Counted from the stretch's first letter, positions 1 through 8,946 are shown. The stretch is DNA of 64,000 bases from Lacrimispora sp. 210928-DFI.3.58 (GCF_020554865.1 NZ_JAJCIC010000004.1:124001-188000), one strand, 5' to 3'. A program made the numbers and translations. The notes: generated by a model not told the origin, from the letters alone.

Positions 1-805
1 TAAGGCCCTGGGCTGCATAGGATCCTCCCGGCATATTTTCTGCCTGGCCCGGCATTCCCGGCTGTATGCCTGCCATTCCCATGCTGCTTCCGTCCTGCGC
101 TCCAACGCTTCCTTCCGGCATTCCGGCTCCCGGTGTTCCGGATCCGTTTTCTCCGGACTTTCCAGCTCCCGGCACTCCGGCTGCCGGCCTGGCGCTCATG
201 CCGCCCATGGCCGCCAGCTCTTCCTTATGGTTATTCCAATAGATGGCCTGTGCCTCCCGCTCCAGCTTCTCCTCGATCAGCTGGCGCCTTCCATTATCCT
301 TCTTTGGCACGAATTTGAACCGCACCTCCACCGGCAGCCCGCAGCGCTCCCCAAAGACCTTTTCCAGCACCCGCTTTAGCTCCGCTGTCTTATCGCGGTT
401 CACCATGGTGTCCTCAATGGTCAGCACCATAATATCCTCTTTTTCAAAGGTAATCTCCGCCTTGCGGAACATGGTGTACTCGATGATGCTGTAATGCTTC
501 AGCTCCAAAAGCAGGCTGTCTTTATACATCTGCAAAAGCTTTTGGGGCGTATACTGCTCCGACAGGCTGTAACGCTCCAAAAGCTTTATGGTGATCAGCT
601 TGTCCGGGAAAAGCTGATCCTTGATGCCCTTTTCCAGATCATAGATATTCTGCTTATGGATAAGCCTGGTGCTCTTTATGTATACCCGAATAGAGCTTCT
701 ATCCCTGGCAGAGGTGATCTTTTCTACCTGTGCCAGGCCTAAAAGCTCTTTTAACGGCTGGGCTATATTTAATGTAGGAAATACTTCCAGAAAATTCTTT
801 GCCAT
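1..805 (-). CDS. polC: DNA polymerase III PolC-type, N-terminal part (cut by window edge)
   Basis: This is the first 268 codons of the Gram-positive replicative polymerase PolC; the OB, exonuclease, PHP and polymerase modules lie beyond the left edge. The ATG at 805 opens a frame beginning MAKNFLEVFPTLNIAQPLKE and reads through the N-terminal domain, including a YSLSEQY..LLQMYK segment. From about residue 205 it enters a low-complexity linker rich in Gly, Pro, Met and Ser. Position directly downstream of ispG is the usual clostridial order (rseP-ispG-polC), which supports the call. The ribosome site is weak (AGAAAGA). The assignment rests on synteny plus sequence recollection, because the catalytic motifs are not in the window. 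Confidence 0.85.
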   Translation of the reverse strand, partial: MAKNFLEVFPTLNIAQPLKELLGLAQVEKITSARDRSSIRVYIKSTRLIHKQNIYDLEKGIKDQLFPDKLITIKLLERYSLSEQYTPQKLLQMYKDSLLLELKHYSIIEYTMFRKAEITFEKEDIMVLTIEDTMVNRDKTAELKRVLEKVFGERCGLPVEVRFKFVPKKDNGRRQLIEEKLEREAQAIYWNNHKEELAAMGGMSARPAAGVPGAGKSGENGSGTPGAGMPEGSVGAQDGSSMGMAGIQPGMPGQAENMPGGSYAAQGL

Positions 806-825
806 AGATTCTTTCTTCTCTCACA

Positions 826-911
826 AAACACGGCAGAAGGCCGCCGCCTTCGCCATTCTGCACAGAAAGGCTTGGGAGCCGTGCAAAAGGACCTGCTCCC
901 ACTTTCTGTGC
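826..911 (-). other. Structured leader between ispG and polC
   Basis: The 121 bases between ispG and polC contain a composite hairpin. GCACAGAAAG pairs with CTTTCTGTGC (860-869 with 902-911), and GGGAGC pairs with GCTCCC inside it. A second, GGC-rich partial stem lies nearer the polC start. There is no U-tract, so a terminator is unlikely. It may be a processing site or attenuator between the two genes; function unknown. Confidence 0.4.
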
Positions 912-926
912 AATTACATCGACGTG

Positions 927-1991
927 TCAATGCCCCTCTGCCATAGCGGAAAGTTCTGCCTTAAGAGCCGGCAAAAGCTCCTCCTCAGGAAGCTTCTTCA
1001 CGATCTCACCTTTTTTGATGAGCAGGCCCTCTCCTACGCCTCCGGCAATGCCGATATCCGCTTCCTTTGCCTCTCCGGGTCCATTTACTACGCAGCCCAT
1101 GACAGCTACCTTCACATCCAGGCTGTCAAACTCTGCCACCATGGTCTCCACTTTATTTGCAAGACCGATAAGGTCAATGCGGGTACGGCCGCAGGTGGGA
1201 CATGAAACCACCTCAATACCGCCCTTTCTAAGTCCAAGGGTACGAAGGATCAGCTTTGCCGTCTTAACCTCCTCCACCGGATCGCCGGTCAGGGATACGC
1301 GGATGGTATCGCCAATGCCTTCATGAAGGATGATCCCCAGTCCCACAGAGGATTTGATATTGCCGGAGGTCAGGGTTCCCGCTTCCGTAATCCCCACATG
1401 AAGGGGATGATCCGTCTTCTCCGATATGATCTCATGGGCCCTCACACACATGAGCACATCTGAGGACTTAATGCTGATGACCAGATTGTCATAGCCCATG
1501 CTCTCAATGAGGGCTGTTTTCTGAAGGGCGCTCTCCACGATCCCCTCTGCTGTGACGCCGCCGTACTTTGCCAGGATATCTTTTTCCAGGGAACCGCTGT
1601 TGACTCCCACACGGATGGGGATGCCGTACTCCCTTGCCTTATCCACAACTGCCTTTACGCGGCTGCTTTCACCAATATTTCCGGGATTGATGCGTATTTT
1701 ATCTGCACCGTTTTCAATTGCTGCGATGGCCAGCCTGTAATCAAAATGGATATCCGCCACCAGGGGAATGTGGATCTGCTTTTTGATCTCTGCCAGGGCT
1801 TTCGCAGCCTCCATGGTGGGGACTGCCACGCGGATGATCTCACAGCCAGCCTGCTCTAAGCGGTGTATCTGCGCTATGGTGTCCGCTGCATTTTCTGTCT
1901 TTGTATTGCACATGGACTGGATCAAAATGGGATTTCCCCCGCCGATGACCCGGTCTCCTATTTTCACGGTTCTTGTATGTTTTCTGTCCAT
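927..1991 (-). CDS. ispG: 4-hydroxy-3-methylbut-2-enyl diphosphate synthase IspG
   Basis: This is the penultimate step of the MEP isoprenoid pathway: conversion of methylerythritol cyclodiphosphate to HMBPP with a 4Fe-4S cluster. The 354-residue protein is the short bacterial form. It shows the N-terminal TIM-barrel start (KIGDRVIGGGNPILIQSMCNTKT), and the C-terminal cluster ligands are visible in CPTCGRT and in CVVNGPGEAKEADIG. It lies 23 bases after rseP and near dxr, so two MEP enzymes share this block. Start: MDRKHTRTVKIG, with a GAGGAAATAGAAGAG ribosome site. Confidence 0.96.
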   Translation of the reverse strand: MDRKHTRTVKIGDRVIGGGNPILIQSMCNTKTENAADTIAQIHRLEQAGCEIIRVAVPTMEAAKALAEIKKQIHIPLVADIHFDYRLAIAAIENGADKIRINPGNIGESSRVKAVVDKAREYGIPIRVGVNSGSLEKDILAKYGGVTAEGIVESALQKTALIESMGYDNLVISIKSSDVLMCVRAHEIISEKTDHPLHVGITEAGTLTSGNIKSSVGLGIILHEGIGDTIRVSLTGDPVEEVKTAKLILRTLGLRKGGIEVVSCPTCGRTRIDLIGLANKVETMVAEFDSLDVKVAVMGCVVNGPGEAKEADIGIAGGVGEGLLIKKGEIVKKLPEEELLPALKAELSAMAEGH

Positions 1992-2014
1992 CTCTTCTAT
2001 TTCCTCTCTTAGAG

Positions 2015-3064
2015 CTAAAACAGCTTTCTCACATCATTAAACAGTATCAGTACCATAAGTGCCAAGAGCAGAGCCATGCCCGCCATATGGACCATGCCCT
2101 CCTTTTCCTTATCAACGGGCTTCCCCCTCACTGCCTCCAGCAGGAGAAATACCAGCCGGCCTCCGTCCAGGGCCGGAATGGGCAAAAGGTTCATGACTCC
2201 CAGGTTGGAGCTTAAGAGCACGGAAAAATTTACCAGCATAAGAAGAACTGCCGTGATCCCATAAGGCGCCGCCTCCTCTGTGGCTGAATCAATGGCTGTG
2301 ACGATCCCCACGGGACCGCTGATCTCCTCCACTGATACAAGGCCGTGGAACATCATATAGAAGCTGTCAAATACATACCGTATCCAGAACTGTACCTCGT
2401 AGCAGGCCCTTTTTGCCAGCTCCACGGGATTCTCTGCCCTGCAGACCTTTCCGTCAAAGGCCACGCCGATCTTGTACTGACCGCTCTGCGGGGAATACAC
2501 AGGCTCCATCTCAGCCTTCATGGTCTCTGTTTTTCCATCCTCTGTCCGGCGTTTCCAGGTAACGGTAACCTCACGCTGGGGATGAGTGAAAAGGTAGGTG
2601 GTGATATCCTGGTAGGAATGGACGCGCCTTCCATTGATCGACACGATCTCATCTCCTGCTCGGATGCCCGCAGCATAAGCCGGATAGCCTTCCTCTGTGC
2701 CGACCACATACGTCTCATTATAGCCCGTTGCCCCCACCAGTATGAGAGCCAGACCAAAGGCCAGAAGGAAATTAAAGGCCGGTCCCGCCGCTACCACCGA
2801 TATCCTGGCCCACACGGACTTATTTCCAAAGGCATGTTCGTCCTCATTGGCCTCATCCTCTCCCAGCATCATGCAGGAGCCCCCAAAGGGAAGTATTTTT
2901 ACAGAATAGCGCGTGCCTCCCTTTTCAAAGCTCCAGACTCTGGGCCCCATGCCCAGGGAGAACTCCAGCACACCGATCCCGTTTAGCTTTGCCAGTAAAA
3001 AATGTCCCAGCTCATGGATCAGGATGATCATTCCCAACACCAGCACTGCGATTATGATACTCAT
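2015..3064 (-). CDS. rseP: Site-2 intramembrane metalloprotease RseP
   Basis: Membrane-embedded zinc protease of the RseP/RasP family, which cleaves anti-sigma factors and leftover signal peptides within the membrane. The first membrane segment carries the zinc motif HELGH (IILIHELGHFLLAK). A PDZ domain follows (AGIRAGDEIVSINGRRV), and the last membrane segments contain the NLLPIPALDGGR signature. I place the start at ATG 3064 (MSIIIAVLVLG), because AGGTGA sits 7 bases upstream; a TTG seven codons earlier has poor spacing. The product is 349 residues, a normal length. It sits between dxr and ispG, as usual in Clostridia. Confidence 0.95.
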   Translation of the reverse strand: MSIIIAVLVLGMIILIHELGHFLLAKLNGIGVLEFSLGMGPRVWSFEKGGTRYSVKILPFGGSCMMLGEDEANEDEHAFGNKSVWARISVVAAGPAFNFLLAFGLALILVGATGYNETYVVGTEEGYPAYAAGIRAGDEIVSINGRRVHSYQDITTYLFTHPQREVTVTWKRRTEDGKTETMKAEMEPVYSPQSGQYKIGVAFDGKVCRAENPVELAKRACYEVQFWIRYVFDSFYMMFHGLVSVEEISGPVGIVTAIDSATEEAAPYGITAVLLMLVNFSVLLSSNLGVMNLLPIPALDGGRLVFLLLEAVRGKPVDKEKEGMVHMAGMALLLALMVLILFNDVRKLF

Positions 3065-3125
3065 CCAGCTGTCACCTGTTGTCAAACCTTTCTGTTTTTT
3101 CTGTCAGCCCTGTCCGTACCATGTA

Positions 3126-4274
3126 TTAATACTTCCAGGTGCTCTTTATAAAATCATATGCTTCTCTTTCCGACTCTAGTATCTGTTCCACATTCGGCGC
3201 ATCCACGACCTTATGGTGCTCCATTGCGCCCTCGATCATGTCCGTAATTGTAAGGTACGGTATCTTACGGTCCAGGAACAGTCCCACGGCCATCTCATTT
3301 GCCGCATTGAATACAGTGGGAAGAGAGCCGCCTCTTCTTCCTGCCTCGTAGGCCAGCTTAAGGCCCCGGAAATTTTCCATATCCGGCACATCGAAGGTGA
3401 TCTCCTTCAATTTTGTGAAATCCAGCCGTCCTCCGGGCAGATACCGCCTCTGTGGGTAATACAGGGCATACTGGATAGGCAGCTTCATGTCCGGTGTTCC
3501 CAGCTGGGCGATCACAGCTCCATCCTCGTACTCTACCATGGAATGGATAATGCTGGCAGGCTGCACCACTACCTGAACCTGGTCCATTTCCACATCAAAA
3601 AGCCAGTGGGCCTCCATGACCTCCAGTCCCTTATTTACCATGGTGGAGGAGTCAATGGTGATCTTATGTCCCATGGACCAGTTGGGATGCTTTAAGGCGT
3701 CCTCCAGCCTGACAGAAGCCATCTGCTCCCTGGTGTATCCCCGAAATGGGCCGCCGGAGGCCGTCAGGAGGATCTTGTGGATCTTATTGCCTGCCGCTCC
3801 CTGGAGGCTCTGGAAAATGGCGGAGTGCTCCGAGTCCACAGGCAGGATGGACACGCCCTTTTCCTTTGCCAAAGGCATAATGATGTGGCCTGCTGTCACC
3901 AATGTCTCCTTATTTGCGAGGGCTATGTCCTTCCCGGCCTCCATGGCCGCGATGGTCGGACGGATGCCGATCATCCCCACCACAGCTGTGACAACGATCT
4001 CGGCGGACTCCTCTGTGGCAGCCTCGATCAGGCCCTCCATGCCGCTTACCACCTTGACATCCAGGTCAGCCACTGCTGCCTTAAGCTCCTTTGCCTTTTC
4101 TTTCTCCCAAAGGCAGGCGATCTTTGGCTTAAATTCTCTTATCTGCTCCTCCAGCCTGTTGACACTCCTCCCTGCTGCCAGAGCCGTCACCTCAATATCC
4201 TTATTGTAGCGCACGATCTCCAGTGTCTGGGTGCCGATAGAGCCGGTGGAGCCTAAAACTGCAATCTTCTTCAT
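3126..4274 (-). CDS. dxr: 1-deoxy-D-xylulose-5-phosphate reductoisomerase
   Basis: First committed enzyme of the MEP pathway: it rearranges and reduces DXP to MEP using NADPH and a divalent metal. Visible motifs are the Rossmann start GSTGSIGTQTLEIV, ANKETLVTAG, the metal-binding PVDSEHSAI, the substrate loop SASGGPFRG, and MGHKITIDSSTMVNKGLEVMEAH. Length 382 is typical. It lies between cdsA (28 bases upstream) and rseP in the same transcript. Confidence 0.97.
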   Translation of the reverse strand: MKKIAVLGSTGSIGTQTLEIVRYNKDIEVTALAAGRSVNRLEEQIREFKPKIACLWEKEKAKELKAAVADLDVKVVSGMEGLIEAATEESAEIVVTAVVGMIGIRPTIAAMEAGKDIALANKETLVTAGHIIMPLAKEKGVSILPVDSEHSAIFQSLQGAAGNKIHKILLTASGGPFRGYTREQMASVRLEDALKHPNWSMGHKITIDSSTMVNKGLEVMEAHWLFDVEMDQVQVVVQPASIIHSMVEYEDGAVIAQLGTPDMKLPIQYALYYPQRRYLPGGRLDFTKLKEITFDVPDMENFRGLKLAYEAGRRGGSLPTVFNAANEMAVGLFLDRKIPYLTITDMIEGAMEHHKVVDAPNVEQILESEREAYDFIKSTWKY

Positions 4275-4302
4275 AACTTATATTCTCCCTACTACCCTGG
4301 TA

Positions 4303-5103
4303 TCACTTCAAAAATGTAAGTGCAAAATAAATGGCCGGCGCTGTAAAGATCATGCTGTCAAACCGGTCAAGGACACCTCCGTGCCCCGGGATCAGATGGC
4401 CGTAGTCCTTGATCCCATGATTCCGCTTGATGGCAGAGGCTGCCAGGTCCCCTACCTGGGAGATCATGGCCGCAATGGCACAGGCAATGGCACAGGCCGC
4501 CTGGGGATTTACCAGCTCTGTCAGATGTTCCCGGAATATTGCTCCATAGGCAAAGCCCAGAAATGCCGCTCCTGCTGCCCCGCCGATCGCTCCCTCTATG
4601 GATTTTTTCGGGCTGAGTTCAGGGGCCAGCTTGTGCTTTCCAAACATCATCCCAAAGCAGTAGGCGCAGGTATCGCAGCCCCAGGAGCTCAAAAATATCA
4701 GCCATACCCGGTAGGCCCCGTCGCTCATAGATCTGGTCTGATACAGAAAGGACAGCATCACCGGCACATAGCACACGCCGAAGAAAGCCCCTGTGATCTC
4801 CTCTGTCCTGTACTGCGGAAAGGTAAACACATAGAGAGCCATGAGCATCATAAGGGATGCAATGATCATAAGGGTCAGATACTTCTGCCCTTCCCACCAT
4901 AGGATCCCGTAATAGGTGAGGGCCGTGGCATAGCCCACCAGCGCAATGGAGCGGCGGTGGATCCCCAGCACACGGTACAGCTCAAAAAGTCCTATCAGGG
5001 AAATAACAGCCGACACGGCAAACAAAAGAACGCCGCCCTGTCCTACAAACAGAATAGCCAGAAGTACCAGTATAATTCCGCTTATCAACCGGGTTGTAAA
5101 CAT
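4303..5103 (-). CDS. cdsA: Phosphatidate cytidylyltransferase
   Basis: Integral membrane enzyme that makes CDP-diacylglycerol from phosphatidic acid and CTP, the branch point for anionic and zwitterionic phospholipids. The 266-residue protein has about seven to eight hydrophobic segments. It ends with the family signature region SAIKRNHGIKDYGHLIPGHGG followed by LDRFDSM, whose acidic residues bind metal. The central SWGCDTCAYCFGMMFGKHKL and SPKKSIEGAIGG segments are also characteristic. It is 15 bases downstream of uppS. Confidence 0.96.
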   Translation of the reverse strand: MFTTRLISGIILVLLAILFVGQGGVLLFAVSAVISLIGLFELYRVLGIHRRSIALVGYATALTYYGILWWEGQKYLTLMIIASLMMLMALYVFTFPQYRTEEITGAFFGVCYVPVMLSFLYQTRSMSDGAYRVWLIFLSSWGCDTCAYCFGMMFGKHKLAPELSPKKSIEGAIGGAAGAAFLGFAYGAIFREHLTELVNPQAACAIACAIAAMISQVGDLAASAIKRNHGIKDYGHLIPGHGGVLDRFDSMIFTAPAIYFALTFLK

Positions 5104-5118
5104 GGCCTTCTCCTTTCC

Positions 5119-5838
5119 TTACTTTACTCCGCCAAACCGCCTGTCTCTTTTATTATACTGCCGGATGGCACGTTCTAATTCCTCCTGGTCAAAATCAGGC
5201 CACAGGCAGTCTGTCACCACGATCTCCGTGTAAGCCAGCTGCCACAGAAGATAGTTGGAAAGCCTCAGTTCCCCGCTGGTACGGATGAGGAGATCCGGGT
5301 CCGGCATATCTGCCGTATCCAGGTAGGAAGCAAAGAGTGCTTCATCCACCTGGTCCGGGGTGCATTTGCCCTGGGCACAGTCTGCTGCCAGCTTTGCTGC
5401 TGCGCGGCGGATCTCATCCCTTCCGCCATAGTTTACAGCGATAACAAAGGTCAGCCCTGTGTTGTCCTTTGTCTCCCGCTCCAGGCGATTGATTCCCTCG
5501 ATAATGTCCTTATCAAAACGTGTTCTGTCTCCAATCATCTTTACCCGCACATTGTTGGCGGAGGCGACCTTTAAAAGACGTACCATATAATAACGGAACA
5601 GCTGCATGAGGGCTCCCACCTCTTCAGCAGAACGCTTCCAGTTCTCTGTAGAGAAGCCGTAGACAGTCAGGTACTTAATGCCCATACGGGCGGCGGTCTC
5701 TACTGTTTTTTCTACCGTCACACAGCCCTCCTTGTGGCCCATGGTACGGGGAAGGCCACGCTTTTTGGCCCATCTTCCGTTGCCGTCTAAGATCAGTGCT
5801 ACATGCTGCGGTATTACTAAATTTTCTTCCAGTGCCAT
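5119..5838 (-). CDS. uppS: Isoprenyl transferase (undecaprenyl diphosphate synthase)
   Basis: Cis-prenyltransferase that elongates farnesyl diphosphate to the C55 lipid carrier used for peptidoglycan. The catalytic Asp lies in ALILDGNGRWAKKRGLPR. YGFSTENWKR and the C-terminal RTSGELRLSNYLLWQLAYTEI with its WPDF motif are all present. Length 239 is standard. It is separated from frr by a GC-rich hairpin and is followed closely by cdsA. Confidence 0.97.
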   Translation of the reverse strand: MALEENLVIPQHVALILDGNGRWAKKRGLPRTMGHKEGCVTVEKTVETAARMGIKYLTVYGFSTENWKRSAEEVGALMQLFRYYMVRLLKVASANNVRVKMIGDRTRFDKDIIEGINRLERETKDNTGLTFVIAVNYGGRDEIRRAAAKLAADCAQGKCTPDQVDEALFASYLDTADMPDPDLLIRTSGELRLSNYLLWQLAYTEIVVTDCLWPDFDQEELERAIRQYNKRDRRFGGVK

Positions 5839-5883
5839 AATTCCTGCCTTTCTTTTGTAAGCGTTAGAGGCTGCACATAATAA

Positions 5884-5907
5884 GGGGGCAGGAGTCTCTC
5901 CTGCCCC
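5884..5907 (-). terminator. GC-rich hairpin between frr and uppS
   Basis: GGGGCAGGAG (5885-5894) and CTCCTGCCCC (5898-5907) form a perfect 10-bp stem with a 3-base loop, 20 bases past the frr stop. On the minus strand it is followed only by TTATTATG, so it is a weak terminator, a processing site or an mRNA-stability element within an otherwise continuous operon. Confidence 0.5.
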
Positions 5908-5926
5908 TGTATTCTTTTATAAAGGA

Positions 5927-6478
5927 TTAAACTGTCATGATCTCCTTTGTCTTTTCCTCTACTGCCTTGTCCACCTTCTCGATCATTTTGTCAGTGAGCT
6001 TCTGCATCTTCTCTGTTGCCTGTGTTAAATCATCCTCAGACATATCTCCGCTCTTTTCCATCTTTTTGAAGGCATCATTGGCGTCTCTGCGGATGTTGCG
6101 GATCGCTACCTTTGCGCCGTCACCTTTTTTCTTTACATCCTTTGCAACCTGCTTTCTGCGGTCCTCTGTCATCTCCGGGAAGATGAGGCGGATGCAGCTG
6201 CCGTCGTTGTTGGGATTGATACCCAGCTCAGAGGTAAGGATAGCTTTCTCGATTGGCTTTAACAGGCTCTTCTCCCATGGCTGGATCACGATCATGCGTG
6301 CTTCAGGAACGGAGATGTTGCCTACCTGCTGGAGGGGAGTTGGTGTGCCGTAGTAATCCACCTTGATCTTGTCAAGTACCCGCGGGTTGGCACGGCCGGC
6401 ACGGATCGTGCCGAAATCGGACAGCAGTACGTCCAATGTCTTATTCATCTTTTCCTCATACATTTTTAATTCTTCCAT
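5927..6478 (-). CDS. frr: Ribosome recycling factor
   Basis: Cytoplasmic tRNA-mimic protein that, with EF-G, splits post-termination ribosomes. The 183-residue protein carries FGTIRAGRANPRVLD and the YYGTPTPLQQ segment near the N-terminus. The LTSELGINPNNDG and FPEMTEDRRKQVAK core and a C-terminal amphipathic helix complete the family pattern. It lies 40 bases downstream of pyrH, the usual partner. Confidence 0.98.
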   Translation of the reverse strand: MEELKMYEEKMNKTLDVLLSDFGTIRAGRANPRVLDKIKVDYYGTPTPLQQVGNISVPEARMIVIQPWEKSLLKPIEKAILTSELGINPNNDGSCIRLIFPEMTEDRRKQVAKDVKKKGDGAKVAIRNIRRDANDAFKKMEKSGDMSEDDLTQATEKMQKLTDKMIEKVDKAVEEKTKEIMTV

Positions 6479-6518
6479 AAGTTCCTCCTCTTATGCAGCT
6501 GACGCTGCTGGTTTTTGA

Positions 6519-7220
6519 TTATGCGGTCACTATGGTGCCGTTAATGCGGCCCTGCATGGCGTTGGCGATTCCATCCTTCTCATTTAAGCTGAATACTGCC
6601 ATGGGCATCTTGTGCTCCATACACATGATGGAGGCGGTCAGGTCTACCACTGCCAGTTTCTTCTCAATGACCTCCTGGATGGAGATGGTATCGTATTTCT
6701 TTGCATCCGGATTCACCTTCGGGTCGCTGTCGTATACGCCGTCAATGGCTTTTGCCAGCAGGATGCAGTCTGCGTCCATCTCAATGGCGCGGAGGGCAAT
6801 GCCTGTGTCTGTGGAGAAATAGGGATGGCCTGTGCCTCCTGCGAAGAAGACTACCATGCCTTTTTCAAAATATTTGTTTGCTCTGTCCTTGGAGAACAGC
6901 TTTGTCATGGAGCCGCACTCAAAGGGAGTAAGTATCTGGGTCATCATGCCTGCATTGCGGAAGATCTCTGATACGTAGATGCAGTTCATGATGGTAGCTA
7001 ACATGCCGATCTGGTCTGCTTTGGTACGGTCTATGGCTTCACTGGTACGGCCGCGCCAGAAATTACCGCCGCCGATAACGATCCCGACCTGGACGCCGGC
7101 ATCAACGGAAAGCTTTACCTGGCGGGCGACCTCCTTGACGGTGGCTTCGTCGAAACCTGTTTTGTTCGGGCCGGCAAGGGCCTCGCCGCTGAGTTTTAAG
7201 AATACGCGTTTTTTGTTCAT
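6519..7220 (-). CDS. pyrH: UMP kinase
   Basis: Phosphorylates UMP to UDP; bacterial UMP kinases belong to the amino-acid-kinase fold. Visible motifs are RVFLKLSGEALAG at the N-terminus, the GIVIGGGNFWRG nucleotide loop, FFAGGTGHPYFSTDT, and KAIDGVYDSDPK. Length 233 is normal. The best Shine-Dalgarno (AAGGAG) is about 13 bases from the ATG, which is long. The usual upstream neighbours rpsB-tsf are absent; repetitive GC-rich DNA and an MscS gene occupy that side instead. Confidence 0.97.
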   Translation of the reverse strand: MNKKRVFLKLSGEALAGPNKTGFDEATVKEVARQVKLSVDAGVQVGIVIGGGNFWRGRTSEAIDRTKADQIGMLATIMNCIYVSEIFRNAGMMTQILTPFECGSMTKLFSKDRANKYFEKGMVVFFAGGTGHPYFSTDTGIALRAIEMDADCILLAKAIDGVYDSDPKVNPDAKKYDTISIQEVIEKKLAVVDLTASIMCMEHKMPMAVFSLNEKDGIANAMQGRINGTIVTA

Positions 7221-7310
7221 GGGTTTGGATGGGACTCCTTGTGTTTTTTTCTTCTTTTTTACGGGCTGCTGCTGCGCAGGACGCGATTTTTGATGGGAAG
7301 TACGGCAGAG

Positions 7311-7578
7311 CGACTCCGCAGTGCGCGCTCACTTCCGCTTCGCTGCAGTTCGCTCACGGGCGTCTACGCTCCGCTCCGGTCCTTGCTAAACGAGTGCCAC
7401 CGGCACTCAGCAACGCCCTATGAAAAAAGCCTGACAAAAATAGGCTTTCGTGCGAGCACGACGCTGGCGCTCCCCGCGACTCCGCAGTGCGCGCTCACTT
7501 CCGCTTCGCTGCAGTTCGCTCACGGGCTTCGCCCTATGAAAAAAGCCTGACAAAGAGAGGCTTTCGTGCGAGCACGAC
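7311..7578. repeat. GC-rich tandem/nested intergenic repeats
   Basis: Two units are each present twice. Unit A (about 50 bases, containing CTCCGCAGTGCGCGCTCACT and GCTTCGCTGCAGTTCGCTCA) is at about 7311-7360 and 7477-7526. Unit B (about 49 bases, from CGCCCTATGAAAAAAGCCTG to GTGCGAGCACGAC) is at 7414-7462 and 7530-7578. The A-to-B spacing differs, because the first copy carries about 50 extra bases. The second unit B forms the left arm of the terminator at 7539-7601. No gene is credible within 7221-7627; open frames here are products of repeat composition. Confidence 0.8.
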
Positions 7579-7601
7579 ACCTCTCTTTGTCAGACTTTTT
7601 T
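7539..7601 (-). terminator. Strong terminator after the mscS-type gene
   Basis: The left arm at 7539-7560 and the right arm at 7580-7601 pair over about 20 bases with a single mismatch. The stem ends in A6/T6 runs on both sides. On the minus strand it follows the channel gene stop at 7628 and ends with TTTTTT, so it is a good intrinsic terminator and probably works in both directions. It is built from a copy of repeat unit B. Confidence 0.85.
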
Positions 7602-7627
7602 CGCACTGCTCATTGCCTACGTGGACA

Positions 7628-8452
7628 TTATACCACACCCTCCACGTTTTGGAAAGCGGAATCTGATACCACGTGGATATGGGGATATGGGATCGTGATG
7701 CCTGCTTCGGCGAATCTTTTCTTGAGTTCCAGCCGGATGTCGCTGCATGCTGCAAAATTATCATCCGGTGTTTTGGTCCATACCGTGGCTCTTATGATGA
7801 TTCCGCTTTCACCCAGCTCCGTCACAAATACATTCACCTTATTCCCCACGCTTTTATCCTGCCGGATATCCAGTACCAGCGGATGGTTCTCTATGATCTC
7901 TTTCATGATCGCCATCGCTCTCTCTGTATTGCTCTCGTAGCTCACAGGGACTGCCATATAGCTTCCTATATAATCATTGGTATAGTTACTGTTTTCCACG
8001 ATCTCCTTATTGATCACGCTGTTTGGGATGATCATACGGCTGTTGTAATAGGTGCGGATGATCGTATGGCGTACGGTCATATCTTCCACAATGCCGGAAA
8101 TGCCTAAATTGCTGAGATTTACTTTTTCCCCCACATTAAAAGGTCTGGACCAGCTGAGCATGATCCCGCTGATGACATCGGCAAGTACCTGCTGGGCAGC
8201 AAAACCGACGATGGCTACTAATAAGGAGGAACTTGTCAGCAGCGTTGCACTCAGGGTTTTTGTGGTGGTGAAAAGGCCGCTCAATGTAATACAGGCTAAT
8301 ACCGACCAGAGCACCTTCGACATGCTCTTTAAAAACTTTAAATGGATCTGATCCTTATGCTTTAGGATCATGCCGAATACCTTGTTGATGGCGTACATTC
8401 CCGCAGTCCACACAATGGCGATAACAGCAATCTGTATGATGATAATGTTCAT
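7628..8452 (-). CDS. MscS-family small-conductance mechanosensitive channel
   Basis: A 274-residue membrane protein that likely opens under osmotic down-shock to release solutes. Membrane segments occupy about residues 4-25, 50-65 and 70-95. The pore-lining third helix (LLTSSSLLVAIVGFAAQQVLADVISGIM) is followed by the MscS beta domain (PFNVGEKV, IVEDMTVRHTIIRTYYNSRMIIPNSVI). The C-terminal alpha/beta part ends in GITIPYPHIHV, typical of the family. It is monocistronic, bounded downstream by the terminator at 7539-7601. Confidence 0.93.
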   Translation of the reverse strand: MNIIIIQIAVIAIVWTAGMYAINKVFGMILKHKDQIHLKFLKSMSKVLWSVLACITLSGLFTTTKTLSATLLTSSSLLVAIVGFAAQQVLADVISGIMLSWSRPFNVGEKVNLSNLGISGIVEDMTVRHTIIRTYYNSRMIIPNSVINKEIVENSNYTNDYIGSYMAVPVSYESNTERAMAIMKEIIENHPLVLDIRQDKSVGNKVNVFVTELGESGIIIRATVWTKTPDDNFAACSDIRLELKKRFAEAGITIPYPHIHVVSDSAFQNVEGVV

Positions 8453-8553
8453 TCACTTACCCCTTGTTTCTGTTTTATCGTGTTAGTGTACCACAAAAAA
8501 TAGGAACTGGCAATCTCTTTGAAGCTTATCCATACCACTGTTTTGCATATTGA

Positions 8554-8946
8554 TCATAGGCCGAATTCCCGGAACAGACTCTGCTGGTAATCATGATCAG
8601 AGGCAGCTTTCACAATATCTTCTGTCCGGTTGCAGCCTGCAAGGAGCTGATTCAGGCGGTTGATACGCTGCCGTTCCTGCTTTACTCCCTCCTCTACTCC
8701 CTGCCGGACTCCATCCTCAAATATCATCTGTCCAATCTGTGTCATGCATATTTCCTCCTTTATCTTATCACGAAATTCATCATCAATGATCTTATCTGTA
8801 AATGTCACTATCCCGGCCAATGCCTGCAGAGTCTGACTGCGTTCTCTAATGTGCTTTGCAAGCTCCACTGCCGCTACAATCAGCTTCCGCTTTTCTATTA
8901 TGCTCCTTTTCTCTCTTTCTCTGCAGGATGTTCCCTGTGCATACCC
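8554..8946 (-). pseudogene. C-terminal fragment of an Rpn-type PD-(D/E)XK nuclease/transposase-like protein
   Basis: The readable frame is open from 8946 and includes a KRKLIVAAVELAKHIRERSQ segment, then LAGIVTFTDKIID and a Lys/Glu-rich tail with an EGVRQGVEEGVKQER-like repeat (here VRQGVEEGVKQERQRI). This pattern matches the C-terminal helical part of the recombination-promoting nuclease (Rpn/YhgA-like) family. The PD-(D/E)XK core is missing and no start codon with a ribosome site is visible. It is best read as a 5'-truncated relic. Family assignment is by pattern only. Confidence 0.6.

Noticed and set aside
7534..7764. Short frame over the 7311-7601 repeats
   Set aside because: Created by repeat and terminator sequence and overlaps the mscS gene out of frame.
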